A stretch of DNA of 64,000 nt from Prostheceraeus crozeri (lineage: Eukaryota > Platyhelminthes > Polycladida > Euryleptidae), in the NCBI GenBank assembly GCA_907163375.1, contig CAJQUW010011017.1, forward strand, positions 620,001 to 684,000, given 5' to 3'. The position numbers and the translations under genes were made by a program. The notes under the pieces were generated by a model, which was given only the letters and a program-made list of their open reading frames with translations, was not told the origin of the DNA and did no database searches. This document shows, in pieces, positions 56,374 through 64,000 of the stretch (within the stretch, counting starts at the first letter, position 1; every line of letters starts with the position of its first letter).

Positions 56374-56488
56374 CACTGATATCAAGCTTTACACGTTGTA
56401 GAAAGTCTGAGTCATAGATTTAATGTACGAGTCCCCGAAGGAGACAATGTGCAAGACGTTCTACAACGTGTAAGACCTGATATCAGTG
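56374..56488. repeat. Long hairpin, 115 bp
   Basis: CACTGATATCAAGCTTTACA..CGTTGTAGAA pairs with TTCTACAACGTGTAAGACCT..GATATCAGTG. The centre has GAGTCCCCGAAGGAGAC. Confidence 0.75.
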
Positions 56489-56489
56489 A

Positions 56490-58746
56490 TTTATCATTTT
56501 ATTAAATGCCGCAATACATTTTAATACATTTTGCTTAATGCACTGAATTTAGGACTTTTAATTGAAACAAAGTTAGGCAGGAGACAAAATGAGCCATAAG
56601 CCATTGTTCGCAAGTTGCGTCACGATCCTCCATAAGCCGTAAGTCACTTTGACATTATTTTTTCTCATGACACGTAATGCGAGCAGGAAGAAGAAAATAT
56701 ATGATATTCTTCTAATTTGTGTATGATCATAAGGGTAAAACCACATGACGAGTTTCAATCGGAGCGGCCACACTAGCACCTCCAGCTGCAGTAATTCCTC
56801 TCTCAATTATCACAACAGCTCAAAGCTCGAGGGGTGGAATGATCTATTTTTAGAACTTACTGATCATCAGTGAGACTAATAGAAATTATACACTAGTAAT
56901 GAAGTCACTGGTTGCAAAAATTATGGGATTGGAATTGTAATTACTACGACAAACAGTGTGAGATGGACAATTTGCATTAATTGCATTTGATTGCAACTTG
57001 CACATAAATTGACATCTCTTGTCATCTCAATTAACAGGTATTGAATATTAAAACATTTGTTTGACAGATATTTTGCTGAGAGGAGTACTTGAGCACTTTG
57101 AAATTCAAAATTCAAGATTTCATGTGCATATCTTGTGATTCGAATACAGAAGAACTGATGGAGGGGTAATGGCTACTTAATACTCAGCCGATAAGAGAAA
57201 TCATGAAACAAATCGTGTAAGTGGAGCAATCATTACACAACACAGATTATATTGGAAGTATATTGGCGCCACTATGTTGCACGAAATGCTTGAACTAAGA
57301 AAGTGATGGCCAAAAAAGCCAGGAGACATGCAGTTGCAGACAAATTCTTATTTCCTATTGACAGAAAAATTGACGCATGAAATGATTTGCCAAACGAAAA
57401 AAAATTGAACACTGTTCCATCAACCCTATTTTCGTTACAGAAATCTGCGAAATTGCTTCACAATACAATAGATGGCTGTTATATTAACGTATAAATGACA
57501 TAAATCAGATGAAAGTTGCACATTTATGAAGATATCATGTGAGTAGATAGTACATAATCCGAATCAAATTAAGTTGTGCGTAGTTTGATACTCTGCATGA
57601 AGACTACACGACGAGGCATTCGACTATGTCGTCTAATTTGATGTTCATAAAATCTCGTGAGACTTGGCCAACTAATATCTGAATTCTCATCAACATCTTT
57701 TCTGCAAATGATGATATTCAACAGTGAATTATAAGAAATAAGATAAGCAATAAAAGGCTTGCTGTAATAATCTGATGACTTCGCTACTTTAGTTCGATTC
57801 TCCTCTTTTCATTCAAGATTACCATAGCTAGACATCACCGAGCTTGATTTTCAAGGATGCCATTAGATGCCAAAAACATGAAAGATTGCAAACATTGTAC
57901 TCGCAGTTTCATAAAAGATGCCATGGGTCGTATGTGGGACTTTTAAATAGCCATTGAATAGTGGTCGCAGAAAAGAATGACAGGTTTTAATAATAGCCGC
58001 GGCTACCGTAAAATAATATTCGATAATAGTCAAAATAAACAATCATTTTTGAGGATTTCAAAATGTTGATTAACTAATAGAGAACAATGGATATCCTCAA
58101 CAGAAGGTAGCCATTCTGGATCACATTATTTGGAGTTCTGCCTGTTTGAGGATAACATAAAATCACATCTGAATGCTGATGCTGAGTGTACCTATATCAA
58201 CATCTGAAGTTAAGAACTTTAAATCACATCTTAGAAGTTGTCACTGGCATTTATGGAGATCGATTGAGTTATGATGAACACCAATGTGCGCTATTCAATG
58301 ATTCACGGGTAGAAAATTTGCATCATTTTATGATTTAATGTCCAAACATCAGAAATTACGACAGGAGCAATCACCGGCATCACGTCATTGCGAAAGTACA
58401 CCCGAGTTCTGCAGCTTCATGAATACAAAAACTCCAAAAGATCTTGCAAAAGTGTATTGCCAAATTCCTTTAAAGAGCTAACGACTTACGAAAATCTACA
58501 AAACAAAGTCAATTTACTGAAGGCTAAAGGACATTTAGAAGAAAAATTTGGATTGTGACTATTCTCCCCTCCTTTCTGATCACGATTTTTTGTTGTTGCC
58601 GTTGAAAAAATTGACTGCACGCCTAAAAGTACGTATAAAAGTAAATGTACAAGAACACATGAAGTCTGATTATATGGTTATTCCTGAATGTTTTCCCATT
58701 GACTTTGGAAATAAGCGTTTATCGACTTATTGATTAATATTCGAAG
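56490..58746. other. No supported feature
   Basis: Intron-like AT-rich DNA; frames of 60-77 codons have no motif. Confidence 0.35.
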
Positions 58747-58932
58747 GTGGTCTCCGTGGTACAGTGGTTAAGTGCTTGACCTAGCGATCTTTAGGTCCAG
58801 AGGTCGAGCCCCGAAGGTGTCATTGGAAGTCGGCAGGAAGGGCATCCGGACTGAAAGCACTACAACGCTCCATAAGTCTGACTATGTCAGCACCGTCCAA
58901 GTCCCAAGTATAGGGGAGTAGTGACGTAAAAG
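58747..58932 (+). repeat. SINE family A, copy 6
   Basis: Cleanest copy: GTGGTCTCCGTGGTACAGTG, CTTGACCTAGCGATCTT, GGAAGGGCATCCGGACTGAA, GACTATGTCAGCACCGTCC. Confidence 0.9.
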
Positions 58933-59433
58933 CTTCGTTCGAAGACGCATGGTACATTGCTGCTAAGTGGGCTCCTGCTTCGAAATCTTGCTCATCGGAA
59001 TAAATCATATTCGAAATTATGCAACCAAATGCATCATAAACATTCGGAAATACGATTTTTCTTCAATTTCGGTTAAAAAGTGTTTTTTCTTCGCACATTG
59101 TAGAAGCTAATGAAGTTTATTTCACACAAGTCGCAAAGGGAAATGCGCAGTTGTCGAATTGTCAATTAATATTATGCATCTTGAAATGAAGATTTAATAA
59201 CAATGACAGTCATTCATTCTCGTATTGTCACAAATTTATCGAGAAAAGATTTCCTTCCGATTACTATAACTAGCAACGAACACATCCGAGAGATAACGTC
59301 TCTAATGAAGAATTAGCTATGACAGGCACGATGGCTATAAACTACAGACGACAGCGCGTTGAAGAAGCATCACATTCACTTTTCCTACTTCGGTAAAATA
59401 TCTAAAAGCTTTGATTATAATACGAGTGTAATT

Positions 59434-59630
59434 GGTAGGATAGCTCAGTTGGTTGAAGGCCTTATCAACTGACTCGATGTCCAGAAGGTGGTCATGGGTT
59501 TGAGTCGGTCCATTCATTGGAGGTTGCCTACTCTTATCTGGCGAGAGTTGACCGTGCGTGAAGGCGGTCCCAGTCTTAGCTTGATAGTTCGGTCTTAAGT
59601 GGATGGAGGCAATGAATAAATGAAAAAAGA
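59434..59630 (+). repeat. tRNA-derived SINE, family C, copy 2
   Basis: Head GGTAGGATAGCTCAGTTGGT, B-box-like GTCATGGGTTTGAGTC, a body with GCGAGAGTTGACCGTGCG and TTGATAGTTCGGTCTTAAGT, and an A-rich tail (AATGAATAAATGAAAAAAG). Confidence 0.65.
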
Positions 59631-59929
59631 ATAAAAACTCAACAGCACTACAATAGAATGAGTATTATGAACATCTGATTGATCCCAACTACTTTGATTC
59701 CATGCATATTGCCGGATATCTATGAACTGCAAAATGATGTGGTGTCTAATTCAAAACTGTGGAACTAATTTGATTGTCTAGCGTTGCCCTTAGTAAGGTA
59801 ACAATCCACTTTCTGCATAAACAGTGGTTAGACTTTCCTGAAATGTTGGGGCCCACAGAATTAGATTCATTTGCCCGCTTCGGTTTCCTAGAAAGGAAGA
59901 ATCATATGCAACCTTAATATCGAAATGGC

Positions 59930-60432
59930 ACATCACAGAATTAGACAAACTTGCTCCTTCTCGAATGGATAATTCGTGCATCGCTTGCTATTGGAAATGG
60001 CAAACAATAAGCTGTCAGCAGAGGACACCAGAACCAGTGAAAGATGCGTGCGTGCTGTGATATCACTTCGCACACACCAAAACACACATCGTCTGGTAAC
60101 ATTCGATTCAGTGTATGCACGATGTAGTAAGGAATGCTGATGAGAAGACGATGGTGAAATCAAGTGAACTAATTTTCGTGCGCCTGCTACTTTTTTTAAT
60201 ACTAATCGGAAGGGCCAATATTATGGAGAAAACTTGTGCGCAATGACCTGAATTCTTCGAATCTGAAGGAATTGTGGCAATCGAAGCACTTTGCTGGAAC
60301 TCATTAATCCGCAAGCGACGCACGACCTTTTTCCTATCTCTGTAAGGTAATAGGAATTCCTTTTTGCCCACTTAGTAAGTTCCTCGATGTTCCGGCGATT
60401 TCGAATTAATCACACTTCTAGCAAACCGAAGC
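59930..60432 (-). repeat. About 500-bp dispersed repeat, copy 2
   Basis: Inverted copy of 2563-3063. The small frame MGKKEFLLPYRDRKK (60371-60108) is open here for 87 codons. The middle (60160-60370) is the best conserved. Confidence 0.55.
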
Positions 60433-60929
60433 AGATAAACAAAATATTCAACTCTGTGGTTGGGGCAATGTCAGTTAGGATAAGATTCCATGCGTGTGAT
60501 TTTCTCATGGAGACAAGTCCACCCGAGCAAAAAGACGCAAGGGTATAGCAAACCATTTAACTAACCTATATTTTTCCCGTCAATCTTATCTTTCGTGCAA
60601 TAATTTCTTGATACATTAATTCATTTATTGAACAATTCTAGAAATAGAAGTATCATTTTTATCGCATTCCTCAGCAACATTTGCAACACGGTGTACCTAA
60701 AGGTCTCCACGGAGCGCGGATGACTTAAAAGAATTTTGTTCAGGATGTTAACTACACAGATAAACGATTCAATGATCATCGTAACTGTCATTGACCTCAG
60801 TCAGAGACAGCGAATCTAAAAATGAACTTCGGAATCGATTTACTTACACGTGTATGCAAGCATGCACCAGCTTAATTCATTTCATGACTGATTTATCAAT
60901 ATTTCAATGATTGATTTATTGATTCAGTT

Positions 60930-61103
60930 ATGATTCATTTTATTAACGTCTCCCTCACTGGGGGCTTGGAAAGTACTGCCATAGACTTATTTGGAACGGG
61001 ATAATTTTAGTTCGAATACCCTTCTGTCGACTACCAGTGACCGAGGCATGACCAAATGATCGCAAGACCGAGCATTCATTAACTACTGTGCTAAGGAGGC
61101 CAG
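60930..61103 (-). repeat. SINE family A, copy 7, diverged
   Basis: The head read on the minus strand includes GCACAGTAGTTAATGAA; the tail has CTCACTGGGGGCTTGGA on the plus strand. More diverged than the others. Confidence 0.6.
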
Positions 61104-61870
61104 AGAAGGCCGCTGTACGAAGTGACGAGGTTAGAAATCATAGCATTTCCTCTCAATACCACTTTTTCTGAAAAGTAGCCGAGTCATGCGGTACAACTAT
61201 CTTCAGAAAACGAAAGGACCAATCAATTTATATTTGTATGGGCATTCACAGTGAAAAGTCAACAGCTAAGGTCATTCCGCTTCTTGAAAATTTAAATCAA
61301 CTTCATTCTTCCACAGGCGCAAAGGAGATTACTATGACAGGTTGCATAGAGATTTGAGTGTTTACTTGTGAATGCAGACTCAGAATCATCACTGTGAATC
61401 ATTAATCTCAGATTTTACTCAACTTTAACGGCATCTTAACGCTTTGAGAGAAATGTTTGATGTTACTGCATCTTGGCATTGAATCCTTTACATATAAAGT
61501 GATGATGTTTCATTTTGAAATACATTTTCATGTCAACGATCAGACATCTCCCCGCCATCCCAATGTTTCCTAAACTGAGTTTCTGTGAAGGTGTAAAAGG
61601 GGATATCTTCAAATCATTTAAAACAAGCAAATTTGATGATTTTTTATGTGTTTTTTAAAATTCCAGCATGTTTAGCAGATTATTTTCAATAGAGCAACCT
61701 CCTAATTGTAATCGGCAACCCCATATTGTCTTGATGCACAAATTGAACAGTTGATAACATGTGCTATTTGCAAGTTAACCATGTCGCAGGTTTAGCTGCA
61801 TCATTCTATTTGTAATCAGCAACTCTGTCAAACATAGATAGATAGTAGAATCGTTGGTTCCTTTGCTTAC

Positions 61871-61936
61871 TGTCGCTGTCAATAAGACATCAAGGCGCCT
61901 TTGAACAAGTCTTCCATGTTCATCAATTAATGTGAT
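61871..61936 (-). CDS. Candidate upstream exon of the host gene (66 nt)
   Basis: A fair acceptor (AATCTCTAATTAAG) and a GTAAGC donor bound exactly 22 codons (phase 0 to 0): ITLIDEHGRLVQRRLDVLLT then AT. The residues look like real protein. It would precede 46135-46307, which starts in phase 0, across an intron of 15.6 kb. The short length makes this less certain than the other exons. Confidence 0.4.
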
Positions 61937-62238
61937 CTTAATTAGAGATTTTCAAAACATGTCGCATTTTCAAGGCATGCTTAAATACCTGATTTTAAGC
62001 ATCTTAATGATGCATAGCTTTAAAACTATGTTTTTAACCTTTCGATAATACAGCCATTCATCTGATATTAGAAAATTCATGATATTTAGAAAGGCATCTA
62101 AAGCATCTATTTAACACTATTTTGTCATCCTTCTGCCTACATTTCAGATGTGAAAATTGCCATGTACGACATGTCAGACAGCAGTAGCACAACAGTTAGA
62201 CAGGCGTATGAGTATGCCAATTCATATTTAATACCACC

Positions 62239-62410
62239 GGCGCTGTGGTCTTGTGGTAGAGTGTTCGCTCTGCGTCTGGGAGACCTTGGTTCAATACTTG
62301 GTCGGGTCAGACCTAAGACTTCTAAAACTTCGAAGGTGAAATTTGCATTCTTGGTAAACACTCGCCACAGAAAGAATGAGAGTGGAATAGAAAGGCTCCG
62401 TGCCTAATGT
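62239..62410 (+). repeat. tRNA-derived SINE, family D
   Basis: CGCTGTGGTCTTGTGGTAGA (A-box) and GACCTTGGTTCAATACTTGG (B-box), with a body CAGACCTAAGACTTCTAAAA and a tail with CCGTGCCTAATGTACTTCCG. The 85-residue frame over it is chance. Confidence 0.6.
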
Positions 62411-64000
62411 ACTTCCGAGTACAAACAAGGTTCATTTAAATATAATATAGTTTATGCTGTTGGATAACTGTAACATGACAGAGCAAAACAATCCGATGTT
62501 CATGTGATTTCTCGGAAAAGAGAAAATTCTTCCTGTTTTATTTTTAGGACGACAAAAAGTTGCATCAAAGAAAATTGCAACAAATCACCGGACGAACTGG
62601 CTTACAAATTCCGGGTGGTATCGTTCTCTCTCTGTAAAAACGGATGATTACTCGTACATTTCCTTCAAAAAGTATGCATGATATACTTGCGATTAGATTT
62701 GATCTATCTCTGTCATGACGTTTTGGACAATGAGAAGAGCACGCCACTCTACTGGCGCCACCTACTTTAGCATTCATCGGTCAATTTTCGTTTTGTCGGC
62801 CAAAATCAAAGCTGATTGTCTGTAAAAACGCTTTGATGGACTTATCATATTTCTTTATACACTGCAAAGTTACTTCATGGAATTTGGTTCGGATATGCCA
62901 ACAAGAAACGCCTTTCAGAAACAATGCGCTCTGAGAGCAGATATTTGACGGAGAATTCTTGACCATGCCGCCTTTCGTTAACATTGTAATCAGATGGTGT
63001 CGCCAAAGACAAAAAGCACATCTGCAGTTGTCGTGACGTCCTCGGGACGATGGTAATTACAGTCCTATTCATAGCAGCCATGAGCATGTTTTTTCGCAAT
63101 TTTCAATTTTTCGATCAAAGTTGTATTGACGGTTTGTCCTGTGTAAAAAGTTTCAGGGGCCTAATTTTCATACAGCCTAAAAAACGTCACTGAATATGCT
63201 GGCCCTTGGGCGGTTGGCAAGTAATATCTCAAATGTACATTCATAATATGAATTATGGTCATGGCCGATTATAGAAGGACAACGGAAGGCACATGCTAAA
63301 TGGTTCCTATTTCCGATAGAAATCGTAATGTTTGGACAATTCTTTGCTTCTCCTGAAAAGTTTGAAACTTGACATGAAGTAATACAGCTGTAATTCCATC
63401 TGTCTTCCACTTGATCCAGTCGTTGGGTTCGTCCTCGATCTTTCTTCTCTTCTATTATTTTTCCCTGCGTTGTCTTCGGCTATTCTCATTACGTATGCAT
63501 GCTACCTTTATTTTTCGCACTCCAAACATTCCTCTAAATCTCCCATTTTTAGTATATCCTGTTTATCTCTGTTGTTCTTTCATTCATCAGACGTCACACC
63601 TGTTCTTAGCATCCTCCTCTCATCTCTCCTGAAATCCTCTTCACTTGACGCAGCCGCGTATAAGATGACTCCTCGGACACCGGTCTGATGCAGGATGACC
63701 TTGTACCTTCCTAGGAAGATCCGAAAGCTCTCAGAACGTCATTCTGCTGGCCGCAAATTGTGACAGCTGCTTCGGTGATAGCCACAAAGGAGCATGTCGT
63801 CTAACTGGCAGAAGGTCATCGTTCAGAGTAGCTTCAGTGTAACCGCATTGAGGTGTTCCATCAACTTGATGTCCGTTGCATAGCAAGTGAAGGCATCGGA
63901 CAGCTTGCGAAGAGATATCTTAGTGGAGGTACATCTCTTGTGAGTTCATCTTTCACATTTGTTGTAGGGATCGATCTTTGACTTTATTATCTCCTTCGTG
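62411..64000. other. No supported feature
   Basis: Short frames on both strands without motifs. The last kilobase is C/T-rich on the plus strand (63430-63660). Confidence 0.3.

Noticed and set aside
1-64000. LTR retrotransposons, endogenous retroviruses, Polinton-type elements
   Set aside because: I found no long direct terminal repeats with TG..CA ends and no recognisable gag, polymerase, integrase or capsid text. The unassigned block at 51700-52400 cannot be placed in any of these.
1-64000. CRISPR array, operons, bacterial promoters or terminators
   Set aside because: No regularly spaced repeats. Gene structure and repeats are those of an animal genome.

Overview
This window looks like gene-poor, AT-rich invertebrate animal DNA. 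The evidence is GT/AG-bounded exons separated by multi-kilobase introns, several tRNA-derived SINE families, Penelope-like retroelements with a GIY-YIG endonuclease, and a mixed load of Tc1/mariner, hAT, PIF/Harbinger and piggyBac DNA transposons. There is no operon structure, ribosome binding site or CRISPR array. The species cannot be named from the sequence.

Host coding DNA. The best host signal is a set of open segments on the minus strand, each bounded by a pyrimidine-rich AG acceptor and a GT donor: 61871-61936, 46135-46307, 36734-36908, 26012-26071, 16697-16719 (micro-exon), 15062-15180, 10620-10730 and 1721-2163. Read in that order, every junction keeps the reading frame. The simplest reading is one large minus-strand gene running off at least the left edge of the window, with introns of about 1.5 to 15.6 kb that hold most of the repeats. 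Several exons are cysteine-rich, which suggests an extracellular or secreted product; I do not recognise the family. Further possible exons that fit less well lie at 9360-9473, 11130-11284, 12203-12373, 37605-38009 and 39581-39673 (minus) and 23297-23454 (plus).

Mobile elements, left to right. A decayed Tc1-like copy (170-1010). A deleted Tc1 element with intact ends (3856-4742). A Harbinger-type MITE (4960-5665) with a hAT-like MITE (5175-5430) inserted in it. A compact Harbinger element with both of its genes (5739-7559) and a Harbinger MITE (7915-8264). A TA-flanked MITE with a C-run in its ends (9827-10222). A mariner-like fossil (18545-19320). Two non-autonomous hAT elements (19610-20297, 21634-22215). 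Two Penelope-like inverted pairs (27360-27990, 29273-30358). A foldback with tRNA-like outer ends (30825-31455). Further copies of the hAT-like MITE (35149, 38570). A hAT transposase remnant (41139-41740). A piggyBac deletion derivative (43530-44244). A dispersed SINE family has seven copies. A separate set of long near-perfect hairpins with GC-rich tips (1455, 4768, 28712, 36963, 56374) seems to be its own repeat type.

Other: 53700-55443 holds heavily interrupted but protein-like plus-strand sequence with an internal duplication, perhaps a decayed host gene copy. Long stretches in between hold nothing I can support.
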